Part shown: positions 35,424 through 43,820 of the stretch, in pieces
Layout of the letters: each line of letters begins with the position of its first letter
Numbering within the stretch: position 1 is the stretch's first letter
NCBI GenBank assembly: GCA_030427405.1
Contig: JAUHXK010000001.1
Location: forward strand, 62,001 to 126,000
DNA length: 64,000 nucleotides
Direction: 5' to 3'
DNA from: Alphaproteobacteria bacterium
GTDB taxonomy: Bacteria > Pseudomonadota > Alphaproteobacteria > Rhodobacterales > Rhodobacteraceae
Notes under the pieces: generated by a model
Told to the model about the DNA's origin: nothing
Seen by the model: only the letters and a program-made list of their open reading frames with translations
Database searches by the model: none
Program-made: the position numbers and the translations under genes

Positions 35424-36143
35424 TTAAACCACTATTAATCCTCGGCTGAGCGCGGTCGCAATCGCGTGGGTTGTGTTCAAGGCGCCCAGCTTTGACCGGG
35501 CGCTTTCGATGTAGACGCGTAGCGTATGTTCCGAAATTGACAGGGAATGGGCAACCTGTGCGCGGCTATAACCCATCGCCAGCAAGGTTATCGCGTCAAC
35601 TTCGCGCGGCGACAGGGCGCGGGCCGCATCCGGTTGTCTTTCCTTCTCGAACTCCAGCGCCTTGCGATTGAAATAGTGCGCAATCAAAATCAGATCGCGC
35701 CCATAGACCTCGACGAATTTTTCCCAACTCAGGTCGTCGCAGGTGTGGTTCACCGTGAACAACGCAAACTGCCCGCCCGGCCCCCGCAGCGGGATTGAAT
35801 AGCCCTGGTTGCCCACGCCATGTTCAAGCGCGTCCTGCAGCAACGTCTTTGACACTTTCCCCGACCAGTCGAGTTTCTTCCAGTTAACCGGGTGAAACCG
35901 TTGGAAACAGCCGACAATAACCGGGTCTATCCGGTGATAGCTTTTTTCCCGATACCGTTCGGCCCATGCATCGGGATAGGTGGTGCACCCATATTGGTCA
36001 CCTGCCCCGTCCACCCAATGATACGTAATGTGATCAATTTTCAGCATATCACGCAGCCGAAGGGCTGCGGCGCTCATTTCCTCAAGCGTGCTGGTGCTTT
36101 CCAAATCCTCCAGGATTTGGCTCAAATTGAATTCCGTTCCCAT
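35424..36143 (-). CDS. LuxR family quorum-sensing regulator
   Basis: A 239-residue regulator. The N-terminal autoinducer-binding domain shows YHWVDGAGDQYGCTTYPDAW and YREKSYHRIDP, containing the aromatic and aspartate residues that contact acyl-homoserine lactones. The C-terminal LuxR HTH is LSPREVDAITLLAMGYSRAQ through KLGALNTTHAIATALSRGL. I choose ATG 36143 from the alignment of the N-terminus; ATGs at 36179, 36167 and 36164 are in frame, and none has a clear ribosome-binding site. The gene start lies inside the small ORF 36082-36300, so it is probably translated by coupling. luxI follows. Confidence 0.93.
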   Translation of the reverse strand: MGTEFNLSQILEDLESTSTLEEMSAAALRLRDMLKIDHITYHWVDGAGDQYGCTTYPDAWAERYREKSYHRIDPVIVGCFQRFHPVNWKKLDWSGKVSKTLLQDALEHGVGNQGYSIPLRGPGGQFALFTVNHTCDDLSWEKFVEVYGRDLILIAHYFNRKALEFEKERQPDAARALSPREVDAITLLAMGYSRAQVAHSLSISEHTLRVYIESARSKLGALNTTHAIATALSRGLIVV

Positions 36144-36300
36144 TCGCGGGCGCTCGTGCCTCATCATTGAGGGACGCAATCTCGGCCGCTGCGATCAGCC
36201 TAGTATCGTCAAGCTGCTCGGCAAGCGCGCTCAACCCGTTTGCCGCGGCAAAGGCGTTGAGATCCGACAGAACGTCCAGTATCCACTTATTTTGCGCCAT
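36082..36300 (-). CDS. Small protein encoded ahead of and overlapping luxR
   Basis: A 72-residue ORF, MAQNKWILDVLSDLNAFAAA onward, with a good GGAGAG ribosome-binding site 6 bases before the ATG. The first 45 residues look like two amphipathic helices; the tail (ANGNGIQFEPNPGGFGKHQHA) is coded by DNA shared with the luxR start for about 60 bases. I recall similar short proteins near quorum-sensing genes of roseobacters, but no function. It could be a genuine small protein, a leader peptide that drives luxR translation, or both. Confidence 0.65.
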   Translation of the reverse strand: MAQNKWILDVLSDLNAFAAANGLSALAEQLDDTRLIAAAEIASLNDEARAPANGNGIQFEPNPGGFGKHQHA

Positions 36301-36319
36301 CAGGGTCTCTCCGAAACAG

Positions 36320-36335
36320 TTAACGAAGTGTTAAC
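36320..36335. promoter_or_regulatory. CtrA-type box upstream of the quorum-sensing genes
   Basis: TTAACGAAGTGTTAAC fits the alphaproteobacterial CtrA consensus TTAA-N7-TTAAC exactly, and because of its near symmetry it fits on both strands. It ends 20 bases upstream of the ATG of the small ORF that leads into luxR and luxI. A TTATGG-like -10 element lies just upstream on the minus strand, so bound CtrA would cover the transcription start region. Confidence 0.6.
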
Positions 36336-36452
36336 ACAACCATAACATGTGTGCGGCTTTTTCGCCTATTCACCGGTTTCTACTCCCCAAAAACAGCGGG
36401 TGCCCGATTTGCAAGCCTTTGAAACCGCTGATGCAGCCCCCGGAAAGGAAAA

Positions 36453-36484
36453 CACCAGCCAATCGCGTTAACGATTCGCTGGTG
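36453..36484 (-). terminator. Rho-independent terminator of ccr
   Basis: A 13-bp stem with one mismatch joins 36453-36465 and 36472-36484 (right arm CGATTCGCTGGTG) around a 6-base loop. Read on the minus strand it is followed by TTTTCCTTTCC. It lies 23 bases beyond the ccr stop and separates ccr from the quorum-sensing genes. Confidence 0.8.
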
Positions 36485-36506
36485 CCATTTGAAGGTGTCG
36501 CGGGTG

Positions 36507-37793
36507 TTAGCTGCGCGCGTCCAGAACTTCTTCCAAAGTCCGCATACCCGTATGCGGGGCCTGAACCAGAACCGACATGTTGCCAGGCTTGTGTTCATTG
36601 CGCAGCATTTTCATATGTGCTTCGGGCAGCTCGCTCCAGGTGAACACTTCGGACATGCACGGGTCCAGCCGGCGTTCAACCATCAGCTGGTTGGCCGCGG
36701 CGGCTTGTTTGAGATGCGCGAAATGCGATCCCTGCAACCGTTTCTGATGCATCCACATGTAACGTACGTCGAAAGTCAGGTTATAGCCGGTGGTACCGGC
36801 ACAGATCACGACCATACCGCCCTTTTTGACAACAAAGGTCGACACCGGGAACGTGCTTTCGCCGGGATGTTCGAACACCATGTCGACATTCACGCCCTTG
36901 CCGGTGATGTCCCAGATCGCCTTGCCGAATTTGCGGGCCTCTTTGAACCACTCGGCATATTCCGGCGTGTTCACCGTGGGCAGTTGCCCCCAGCAGTTGA
37001 AATCCTTGCGGTTCAGCACACCCTTGGCGCCCAGCCCCATGACAAAGTCACGCTTGCTTTCGTCCGAGATCACGCCGATCGCGTTTGCGCCGGCCGTATT
37101 GATCAGCTGGATCGCATATGAACCCAGACCGCCCGAGGCCCCCCAGACCAGGACGTTCTGGCCGGGCTTCAGGTCATGCGGCTCGTGCCCGAACAGCATC
37201 CGGTAGGCGGTGGCCAGCGTCAGCGTATAGCAGGCGCTTTCTTCCCAGGTCAGGTGCTTGGGACGCGGCATAAGCTGCTGCGCCTGAACATTGGTGAACT
37301 GGGCGAATGACCCATCCGGCGTTTCATAACCCCAGATGCGTTGGCTGTCCGAATACATCGGATCGCCGCCGTTACAATGTTCGTCATCACCGTCGTCTTG
37401 GTTGCAGTGAATCACAACCTCGTCGCCGACTTTCCAACGAGTGACCTTTTCACCCACGGCCCAGACGATCCCCGACGCGTCCGACCCCGCGATATGATAG
37501 GGGGCCTTGTGTCCGTCAAACGGGCTGATCGGCTTGCCAAGCGACGCCCAGACCCCGTTGTAGTTCACGCCAGCGGCCATCACCAGAACCAGAACTTCGT
37601 GGCTGTCCAACTTGGGGACATCGACGACTTCCAGCTGCATGGCTGTGTCCGGATCGCCGTGGCGTTCCTTGCGGATGGCCCATGCGTACATCTGTTTGGG
37701 CACATATCCCATCGGGGGAATTTCGCCCATTTCATAGAGGTCTTTCTCGGGTGCCTCGTAGGACGCGATACCGCTGTCGGTGTCCAAAGCCAT
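36507..37793 (-). CDS. ccr: Crotonyl-CoA carboxylase/reductase
   Basis: Key enzyme of the ethylmalonyl-CoA pathway: NADPH-dependent reductive carboxylation of crotonyl-CoA to ethylmalonyl-CoA. The 428-residue medium-chain dehydrogenase fold has the nucleotide motif VWGASGGLGSYAIQL. Residues known to bind CO2 in the family are visible in context: asparagine in GVNYNGVWASLG, glutamate in TWEESACYTLT, and histidine in GSHFAHLKQA. ATG 37793 is preceded by AAAGGAGG, so the longer open frame to 37988 is not used. ecm is encoded 1.6 kb away, across the acyltransferase gene. A terminator follows. Confidence 0.97.
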   Translation of the reverse strand: MALDTDSGIASYEAPEKDLYEMGEIPPMGYVPKQMYAWAIRKERHGDPDTAMQLEVVDVPKLDSHEVLVLVMAAGVNYNGVWASLGKPISPFDGHKAPYHIAGSDASGIVWAVGEKVTRWKVGDEVVIHCNQDDGDDEHCNGGDPMYSDSQRIWGYETPDGSFAQFTNVQAQQLMPRPKHLTWEESACYTLTLATAYRMLFGHEPHDLKPGQNVLVWGASGGLGSYAIQLINTAGANAIGVISDESKRDFVMGLGAKGVLNRKDFNCWGQLPTVNTPEYAEWFKEARKFGKAIWDITGKGVNVDMVFEHPGESTFPVSTFVVKKGGMVVICAGTTGYNLTFDVRYMWMHQKRLQGSHFAHLKQAAAANQLMVERRLDPCMSEVFTWSELPEAHMKMLRNEHKPGNMSVLVQAPHTGMRTLEEVLDARS

Positions 37794-37854
37794 TGTGGCC
37801 TCCTTTAATCTGCCATGCCGTTGCCGCGATGCAGAATCGCGGCCTTCACTGGAT

Positions 37855-37899
37855 GAAATATTGCCCACAAAGAAATATTGCAACAGTTTTCGGTGCAAA
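37855..37899 (-). promoter_or_regulatory. Repeat elements in the ccr upstream region
   Basis: On the plus strand GAAATATTGC occurs perfectly twice (37855-37864 and 37872-37881, 17-bp period), and TTGCAA (37878-37883) and TGCAAA (37894-37899) follow. TTTGCAA-type half-sites are bound by the ScfR/RamB family, which controls short-chain acyl-CoA metabolism, but the spacing here differs from the published PccR pattern as I remember it. Confidence 0.4.
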
Positions 37900-37908
37900 T
37901 TTGTAATT

Positions 37909-39297
37909 TTATGACCCAGCAGTCGCAGAATTTTCCTTTGCAGGCGCGGCAAAAGCGGTCGTGCCATCCAGACAAGTCGACGCGGCATAGTAGTTCAGCA
38001 GGTCGATCCGGCGCCCCGATGGCCTGACAACCCCATCTTCACGACACAGGATTCGCCGCTCGAGCAGTTGGTCAAGCGCGCTGGTAACCTGGGCTTCGGT
38101 GGGCGTGTCCTGCGTGCTGCGGCGCTGAAGTAATCCGGTAACGGTTGCAACCAGCGCGTCCTGGCCAATCTCCTGCTGTTCTCGGACCACCCAACATATG
38201 GCGGGGGCTGGAACCAAAGGGATCGCCCGGTCGATCCGCTGCATCAGCTCGCGGGCCAGGCCCGTCATCAGGTCCGACCTGTCGGTACCGCGAAACGCTT
38301 GCAGGGAAATCGGCATGCCGTACCGGACCGAGGCCACGCCGAACCGGGCATACCGACCGATCAACCTGCGCCAGACCTGCTTGAGCGTCCAGCGGGTGAT
38401 CACGCCGATACGGGCGCGAAACCGACGCTCTGGCCCCGAAGCGGCGGCGGTAAGGATCGTATCCTCCAACACCCTGTCATAGTTCAGCCCCACCGGAACA
38501 AAGACGACGTCGCGCCCATTATCCGATGTCCCATCGATTATGTATTTCAATAACCCCAGCTTGGGCCGCCCCAATGCGCCGGTCAGGCTCAGCCCGCCCT
38601 CGGGGAACATCGCCTGCGTTACCCCCGCCTCGGTGGCCAAACGGACATAGCTGGCAAGGACCTGGCGATACAGCTCGCTGCCTGACTTGCGGCGAATGAA
38701 ATATGCCCCCATCGCCCGAATCAATCGGCTAAGCGGCCAGACCTGCGCCCATTCGCCAACCGCATAGGACAGTGCGGAATGACGGGCCGCCAGGTATGTG
38801 ATCAGAACATAATCCATGTTGCTGCGGTGGTTCATCACGAACACAACCGTCGCATCGGGGTCCAGGTCCTTTAGCGCCTGTTCGTTTTCATAGCTAAGGC
38901 GCACGTCATAAAAAGCGTTGCTGAGCATGCGCGCGGCACGGATCGCAAAGCTGAAATAGGTGAAGGCTGAAAAGGACGGAACAATTTCGCGGGCATAACG
39001 CCGCGCCGTTTCAAAGGCGACGGCTTCGGGAATATTCAATTCATGCGCATGGGCCTGCGCTGCGCGCGCGACCTGCGGGTCATAGATAAGCCGTTGGATC
39101 ATATCGTGGCGTCGCGCCAGCTTGAAAGGTTGGATGGGCCGCTGCAGCCGCTGGTTCAGCCGAGCCACCGCCTTTTCCAGGCGACGCCGAAAAAACCAGC
39201 GTACCGACGGAAACAGAAAATGCGACGCGAAAGTGACCGCAGCGAACACCACGATCAGCACGAACAGCCAAAGCGGAAGTTCCACAGTCTGCGTCAT
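37909..39297 (-). CDS. PlsB-like glycerol-3-phosphate/1-acylglycerol acyltransferase
   Basis: A 462-residue membrane-associated acyltransferase for phospholipid synthesis. Residues 8-30 form an N-terminal membrane anchor. The catalytic HX4D motif is H157-D162 in NHRSNMDYV, block II is around YFIRRKSGSELY, block III is MFPEGGLSL, and block IV is VFVPVGLNYDRV; the set matches the PlsB family. It is roughly half the length of E. coli PlsB, as in other alphaproteobacterial forms. It lies between ccr and ecm and is divergent from ecm. Confidence 0.88.
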   Translation of the reverse strand: MTQTVELPLWLFVLIVVFAAVTFASHFLFPSVRWFFRRRLEKAVARLNQRLQRPIQPFKLARRHDMIQRLIYDPQVARAAQAHAHELNIPEAVAFETARRYAREIVPSFSAFTYFSFAIRAARMLSNAFYDVRLSYENEQALKDLDPDATVVFVMNHRSNMDYVLITYLAARHSALSYAVGEWAQVWPLSRLIRAMGAYFIRRKSGSELYRQVLASYVRLATEAGVTQAMFPEGGLSLTGALGRPKLGLLKYIIDGTSDNGRDVVFVPVGLNYDRVLEDTILTAAASGPERRFRARIGVITRWTLKQVWRRLIGRYARFGVASVRYGMPISLQAFRGTDRSDLMTGLARELMQRIDRAIPLVPAPAICWVVREQQEIGQDALVATVTGLLQRRSTQDTPTEAQVTSALDQLLERRILCREDGVVRPSGRRIDLLNYYAASTCLDGTTAFAAPAKENSATAGS

Positions 39298-39367
39298 GCC
39301 CGCAGACTGCCATTAAAATGCAGCACTCACAATCTGAAGAAACTGGCCCATGCCGCGACGCAGCGAA

Positions 39368-39415
39368 TTGACATATCCCGAAAATTACGATTTAGAAGCC
39401 GTGTACGTAATTTTC
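39368..39415 (+). promoter_or_regulatory. ecm promoter with overlapping inverted-repeat operator
   Basis: A -35 box TTGACA (39368-39373), a 17-base spacer and a -10 box TTTAGA (39391-39396) form a near-ideal vegetative promoter. GAAAATTACG (39380-39389) and CGTAATTTTC (39406-39415) are perfect inverted repeats separated by 16 bases: one arm lies in the spacer, the other at the expected transcription start. The layout suggests repression of ecm by a dimeric regulator. Confidence 0.7.
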
Positions 39416-39443
39416 TTGCTTATCCAAGCGCGAGGCCCAGATC

Positions 39444-41411
39444 ATGACGCAGATGCAGAAAGACCGCCCCTGGCTTATTCGAACCTATGCCGGTCACTCT
39501 ACCGCACGGGCCTCGAACGCGCTTTACCGGGCCAACCTGGCCAAGGGTCAGACCGGGCTTTCGGTGGCCTTCGATCTGCCGACCCAGACCGGGTATGACA
39601 GCGACCACACATTGGCACGGGGCGAGGTCGGCAAGGTTGGCGTGCCCGTCTGCCATCTGGGCGACATGCGGGTTCTGTTCGACCAGATCCCGCTGGAACA
39701 GATGAACACCTCGATGACGATCAATGCCACGGCGCCCTGGCTGCTGGCCCTCTATATCGCCGCCGCCGAGGAACAAGGCGCGGATATCTCCAGGTTGCAG
39801 GGCACGGTTCAAAACGACCTGATCAAAGAATATCTGAGCCGTGGAACCTATGTTTGCCCACCCAAGCCGTCGCTCAAGATGATCGCGGACGTGGCCGAGT
39901 ATTGTTATGCCAACGTTCCGAAATGGAACCCGATGAACGTCTGTTCGTACCACCTGCAAGAGGCAGGAGCGACGCCGGAACAGGAACTGGCCTATGCCCT
40001 GGCGACTGCCATCGCGGTCCTGGACGAACTGCGCCCGCGCGTTCCGGCGCAGGATTTTCCGGCGCTGTGTGGTCGCATCTCGTTTTTTGTGAATGCCGGC
40101 ATCCGTTTTGTCACCGAGATGTGCAAAATGCGCGCCTTCGTCGATCTGTGGGATGAAATCCTGCAAGAACGTTATGGCATCACCGAGTCCAAGTTTCGCC
40201 GGTTCCGCTATGGCGTTCAGGTGAACTCGCTGGGTTTGACCGAACAGCAGCCCGAAAACAATGTCTATCGAATCCTGATCGAAATGCTGGCCGTGACCTT
40301 GTCGAAAAAGGCCCGTGCCCGCGCGGTTCAACTGCCCGCCTGGAACGAGGCGCTGGGCCTGCCGCGCCCGTGGGATCAGCAATGGTCGATGCGCATGCAG
40401 CAGATCCTGGCCTATGAGACCGACCTTCTTGAATATGGCGACCTGTTCGACGGAAACCCGGTTGTGGACGCCAAGGTCGAAGACCTGAAGGAAGGTGCGC
40501 GGGCCGAACTTGCCAACCTTGAATCGATGGGCGGTGCGGTTGCCTCGATCGAATACATGAAATCCCGGCTGGTCGATTCAAACGCCGAGCGTCTGAACCG
40601 GATCGAACGGAATGAAACCGTAGTCGTCGGCGTTAACAAATGGACCGAGGGCGAGGCATCGCCGCTGCAGACCGAGGATGGCGGCATCATGGTCGTCGAC
40701 CCCGCGGTCGAGCAAGACCAGATTGACCGGCTGAATACATGGCGGGCCGAACGGGATGACGCGGCTGTCGCGGCCGCACTGGCTGCATTGCGCGCGGCGG
40801 CAAAATCCGGCGCGAATATCATGGAGCCTTCGATCATTGCCGCCAAGGCCGGTGTCACGACCGGAGAATGGGCCGAAGAAATGCGCAAGGTCTATGGCAC
40901 CTATCGGGGCCCGACAGGCGTGTCGGGATCTGTGTCCAACAAAACCGAAGGTCTGGATGATCTGCGCGCCGCGGTGGACGCGGTCAGCGACAAGCTTGGG
41001 CGCCGGTTAAAATTCCTGGTCGGCAAACCCGGCCTGGACGGCCATTCCAACGGCGCGGAACAGATTGCCTTTCGCGCGCGGGATTGCGGGATGGACATCA
41101 GTTACGAAGGTATCCGCCTGACCCCCGAAGAAATCGTCGCGGCGGCCATTGCGGATGACGCCCATGTCATCGGCCTTTCGATCCTGTCCGGCAGCCATCT
41201 GCCGCTTGTTCAGGACGTCATGAACCGGCTGCGCGCCGCAGGACTGGATGACATACCCGTCGTCGTAGGCGGCATCATTCCCGACGAAGACGCCGAAGCG
41301 CTCAGGTCCATGGGTGTCGCAAAAATCTATACGCCCAAGAATTTCGAACTGAATGCCATTATGGGCGATATTGTCACCTTGGTTGACCCTCAGAACCTGG
41401 CAGCAGAATAG
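39444..41411 (+). CDS. ecm: Ethylmalonyl-CoA mutase (B12-dependent)
   Basis: Coenzyme B12-dependent mutase converting (2R)-ethylmalonyl-CoA to methylsuccinyl-CoA in the ethylmalonyl-CoA pathway. The 655-residue size matches Ecm/MeaA. The N-terminal substrate barrel begins RPWLIRTYAGHSTARASN, and the C-terminal cobalamin domain has D532-x-H534-x2-G537 in GLDGHSNGAEQ, then LSILSGSHL and VVGGIIPDEDA. The start codon follows GCGAGGCCCAGATC. ccr is close by on the other strand. Methylmalonyl-CoA mutase is excluded mainly by length and ccr linkage. Confidence 0.95.
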   Translation: MTQMQKDRPWLIRTYAGHSTARASNALYRANLAKGQTGLSVAFDLPTQTGYDSDHTLARGEVGKVGVPVCHLGDMRVLFDQIPLEQMNTSMTINATAPWLLALYIAAAEEQGADISRLQGTVQNDLIKEYLSRGTYVCPPKPSLKMIADVAEYCYANVPKWNPMNVCSYHLQEAGATPEQELAYALATAIAVLDELRPRVPAQDFPALCGRISFFVNAGIRFVTEMCKMRAFVDLWDEILQERYGITESKFRRFRYGVQVNSLGLTEQQPENNVYRILIEMLAVTLSKKARARAVQLPAWNEALGLPRPWDQQWSMRMQQILAYETDLLEYGDLFDGNPVVDAKVEDLKEGARAELANLESMGGAVASIEYMKSRLVDSNAERLNRIERNETVVVGVNKWTEGEASPLQTEDGGIMVVDPAVEQDQIDRLNTWRAERDDAAVAAALAALRAAAKSGANIMEPSIIAAKAGVTTGEWAEEMRKVYGTYRGPTGVSGSVSNKTEGLDDLRAAVDAVSDKLGRRLKFLVGKPGLDGHSNGAEQIAFRARDCGMDISYEGIRLTPEEIVAAAIADDAHVIGLSILSGSHLPLVQDVMNRLRAAGLDDIPVVVGGIIPDEDAEALRSMGVAKIYTPKNFELNAIMGDIVTLVDPQNLAAE

Positions 41412-41530
41412 GCGTCTTTTCTGCGTTTTTCCCCGTTTCTATTTCCAATGCAATTGGAGTAGAAAGTGCCGATAAATGAAATCCGGTTCCGGGCAAATGC
41501 CCGGCGGAAAAAACGGCATGGAGAATACCG

Positions 41531-41848
41531 ATGGGGATCAATCTGGAAAACATGACGCGCAAGGACCTGGTCGATTTGCGCGACCAGGTCGAAAAGGCGC
41601 TGAAGGGTGCGGAAGCGCGTGAACGAAAGCAGGCTTTGAAAGCTGCGGAAAAAGCGGCTGCCGAGTTTGGGTTTTCCCTGTCAGAACTTTCGCCCTCGGC
41701 CGCGGGCGCCGCAGGTTTGACAAAGGCGCGCGCCAAGTATTGCAACCCTGCTGACCCGTCTCAGACCTGGACAGGGCGCGGGCGCAAACCCCGCTGGGTT
41801 CATGAGGCGCTGGCCTCCGGTTCCGATATTACCGATCTGGAAATCTGA
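41531..41848 (+). CDS. H-NS family nucleoid-associated protein (HvrA type)
   Basis: A 105-residue DNA-binding protein with an N-terminal coiled coil for oligomerisation (about 1-48, rich in K, E and A) and the C-terminal H-NS AT-hook-like core YCNPADPSQTWTGRGRKPRW at 70-89. In Rhodobacter such proteins (HvrA, Spb) regulate photosynthesis and nitrogen genes. A GGAGAATACCG ribosome-binding site precedes the ATG. Its upstream region contains a TCCAAT-GCA-ATTGGA repeat (41444-41458) and a short CCGGGC/GCCCGG hairpin (41489-41504), possibly for self-control. Confidence 0.93.
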   Translation: MGINLENMTRKDLVDLRDQVEKALKGAEARERKQALKAAEKAAAEFGFSLSELSPSAAGAAGLTKARAKYCNPADPSQTWTGRGRKPRWVHEALASGSDITDLEI

Positions 41849-41866
41849 CCGGGGAATTGTATCAAA

Positions 41867-42577
41867 ATGACAATTCATATTGGTGCCAGCATAGGCGAAA
41901 TAGCCGAAACAGTTTTATTGCCTGGTGATCCTTATCGGGCGAAATGGGCAGCCGAAACGTTTTTGACCAACATTCGTCAGGTCAATAACGTGCGCGGAAT
42001 GCTGGGTTTCACCGGGGAATGGAACGGACACCGGGTCACAATTCAGGGTAGCGGCATGGGAATGCCGTCGCTGTCGATTTACGCGAATGAGTTGATCCGG
42101 GATTTTGGCGCAAAGACGCTGATCCGGATCGGGTCCTGCGGTGGCATGCAAGCCGATGTCAAACTGCGCGACGTCATTCTGGCGATGACGTCCACCACGC
42201 TCAGCACGCCTTCACGCGGTATCCTGAAGGAACTGAACTTTGCGCCATGCGCGGATTGGTCTTTGCTGCAGGCCGCCGCCAAGGCCGCACAGGACAAGGG
42301 CACCCCGACGCATATCGGCGGCATCTATTCCTCGGACGTGTTTTACGATGAACGACCGGACCTGAATGAACAGATGGTGCGCCACGGAATTCTTGGCGTC
42401 GAAATGGAAGCGGCCGAGCTGTACATTCTAGCCGCGCGCCATAAATGCCGCGCGCTGGCTGTTCTTACCGTGTCCGATCACTTGCTGACCGGTGAGGCCC
42501 TGCCTTCCGAAGATCGCGAGCGCAGTTTTGGCGACATGGTCGAAATAGCGCTGCAGGCGGCGTTCACCCAAGTATAG
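41867..42577 (+). CDS. deoD: Purine-nucleoside phosphorylase
   Basis: Phosphorolysis of purine (deoxy)nucleosides to free base and (deoxy)ribose-1-phosphate. The 236-residue hexameric DeoD type is shown by [45 protein letters not shown] (part), [10 protein letters not shown] and the catalytic loop [18 protein letters not shown]. It is 18 bases downstream of the H-NS-type gene. It could process nucleosides imported by the BMP-type transporter encoded at 26351-31037; that link is inference. Confidence 0.96.
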   Translation: MTIHIGASIGEIAETVLLPGDPYRAKWAAETFLTNIRQVNNVRGMLGFTGEWNGHRVTIQGSGMGMPSLSIYANELIRDFGAKTLIRIGSCGGMQADVKLRDVILAMTSTTLSTPSRGILKELNFAPCADWSLLQAAAKAAQDKGTPTHIGGIYSSDVFYDERPDLNEQMVRHGILGVEMEAAELYILAARHKCRALAVLTVSDHLLTGEALPSEDRERSFGDMVEIALQAAFTQV

Positions 42578-42590
42578 GGAACGCAAACTC

Positions 42591-42617
42591 AAGGCGCGCG
42601 GTTGCCCCGCGCGCCTT
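42591..42617. terminator. Hairpin terminator between deoD and the convergent DUF1989 gene
   Basis: AAGGCGCGCGG (42591-42601) pairs perfectly with CCGCGCGCCTT (42607-42617) around a 5-base loop. It sits 13 bases after the deoD stop and 8 before the stop of the convergent gene, suitable as a bidirectional terminator, although no T-run follows. Confidence 0.65.
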
Positions 42618-42624
42618 GGCCCCG

Positions 42625-43470
42625 TCAGGCCCCATGCGACCTGTCATACCCGTTCACTGGCGGGCTTTCCCATCCCTCCAAAGCCCCGGATGGCGGCGCG
42701 AAAACCTCGACAAGCAACGGATGGCATGCGGCAACGTCAGAGGAATGTTCGGACGAACAATCACCGCCCGGACAGGCGCTAAGACTTCCCAACAGGTCGA
42801 TTTCAGCGAAAAACTCCAGATAGTCGCCCGGCCGGACGGGGGACGCTTTCATGAAGTACTGCCCGGTGTCCCTGGTGAACCCGGTACACATGAAAACATT
42901 CAGAACATCATGCACGAACGGCTCGGCCTCTTCGAGGGGAATGGACAGGTGGTCCGCCAGGCTGCGGGTCAGGTTGGAATGGCAGCAATGATGGTATTGC
43001 GACCCGCTTAGCAGGTTGCCCGTGTACGGATCGCATCGCGTACCGATGACATCATGCACCGCCCCGCCGAATTCATCTTTGCCATACCAATCCAGCGTAT
43101 CGGTCACGATCGTCGCCATGGGACGCAAAGCGGGAAAACTCGACCACATTCGTTCGCCGGATGTCAGGTGGGTGCCGTGCAGGGCGCGGGTCTTGCCCGA
43201 ATAGAAACGCTCGGACAGGTTGGCCCTGTTCCACAGGTTCAGGTCCCCAACCTGCGGACCTTCGACCGATGTGATGCGAAAGAACTGCCCGGCCGGAACT
43301 TCGAAACAGCGCGCATCGCGCGGGGGAACCAGGGTTTCACCCGTTTTGGCCGCCTGCCGCCGTGCCCGGCGCAACATATTCAGGTCCGGGGCCGGCACGG
43401 TATCGTTGGGGTAACAGATGACGGGCGCAATCGCGCGGCGCGCGGCCGCATCGGGTGGAGGTGTTGTCAT
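42625..43470 (-). CDS. DUF1989 / urea carboxylase-associated family protein
   Basis: A 281-residue protein of the family often annotated as urea amidolyase- or urea carboxylase-associated, possibly linked to guanidine and urea metabolism elsewhere. Visible family blocks are VPAGQFFRITSVEGPQVGDLN, the metal-site-like DVIGTRCDPY and SQYHHCCHSNL, and FMCTGFTRDTGQYF. No urea carboxylase or guanidine gene is near, so the substrate is unknown. A further cysteine-rich stretch (SACPGGDCSSEHSSD) precedes the C-terminus. It is convergent with deoD. Confidence 0.82.
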   Translation of the reverse strand: MTTPPPDAAARRAIAPVICYPNDTVPAPDLNMLRRARRQAAKTGETLVPPRDARCFEVPAGQFFRITSVEGPQVGDLNLWNRANLSERFYSGKTRALHGTHLTSGERMWSSFPALRPMATIVTDTLDWYGKDEFGGAVHDVIGTRCDPYTGNLLSGSQYHHCCHSNLTRSLADHLSIPLEEAEPFVHDVLNVFMCTGFTRDTGQYFMKASPVRPGDYLEFFAEIDLLGSLSACPGGDCSSEHSSDVAACHPLLVEVFAPPSGALEGWESPPVNGYDRSHGA

Positions 43471-43539
43471 GGTCGCAAGGTCCGCTGTCCTGTGATCGGT
43501 TCATTCCGCCAGACCTTGCAGGAAACACCCAGCCTGCGT

Positions 43540-43731
43540 CTAGGGCTTGCGCTTGAGGCAGGTCGAAGGTTGTTCGGCGGAATGCGAAACCGCGCCGCAA
43601 AAGGCGCAGGACCATTTACCTTCCTGGCGGTGAAGTCGCCAACGGCACTCTCGCGTCAGCGAGGATGTGCGGGAACGCCAGACGAAATAGGCGAAGACCC
43701 CGGCAGCAAGAAGAAGGATTAGGACAGGCAT
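43540..43731 (-). CDS. Small membrane protein with four conserved-type cysteines
   Basis: A 63-residue protein: one N-terminal membrane helix (residues 2-18), then a basic cytoplasmic tail with C29, C42-x2-C45 and C58 (in RECRWRLHR, WSCAFCGAV and PSTCLKR). The four cysteines could bind zinc as a small ribbon. I recall similar short proteins with a CRWR motif in Rhodobacterales but know no function. The coding sense is supported by the ordered Cys pattern and leader. It stands alone between the DUF1989 gene and the 48-residue ORF. Confidence 0.65.
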   Translation of the reverse strand: MPVLILLLAAGVFAYFVWRSRTSSLTRECRWRLHRQEGKWSCAFCGAVSHSAEQPSTCLKRKP

Positions 43732-43820
43732 CCCTGTGGATCGCTTATCCCGTTGACGAATTCAAGGCCGGCGGTCTGGCAAGCCGCGCCGCCGGAGCCT
43801 TAAATGCAGGTCGGTTCGGC

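Noticed and set aside
38396-38403. Single GTGATCAC inside the acyltransferase gene
   Set aside because: One copy in coding sequence is expected by chance in 64 kb and it lacks the 21-bp partner.
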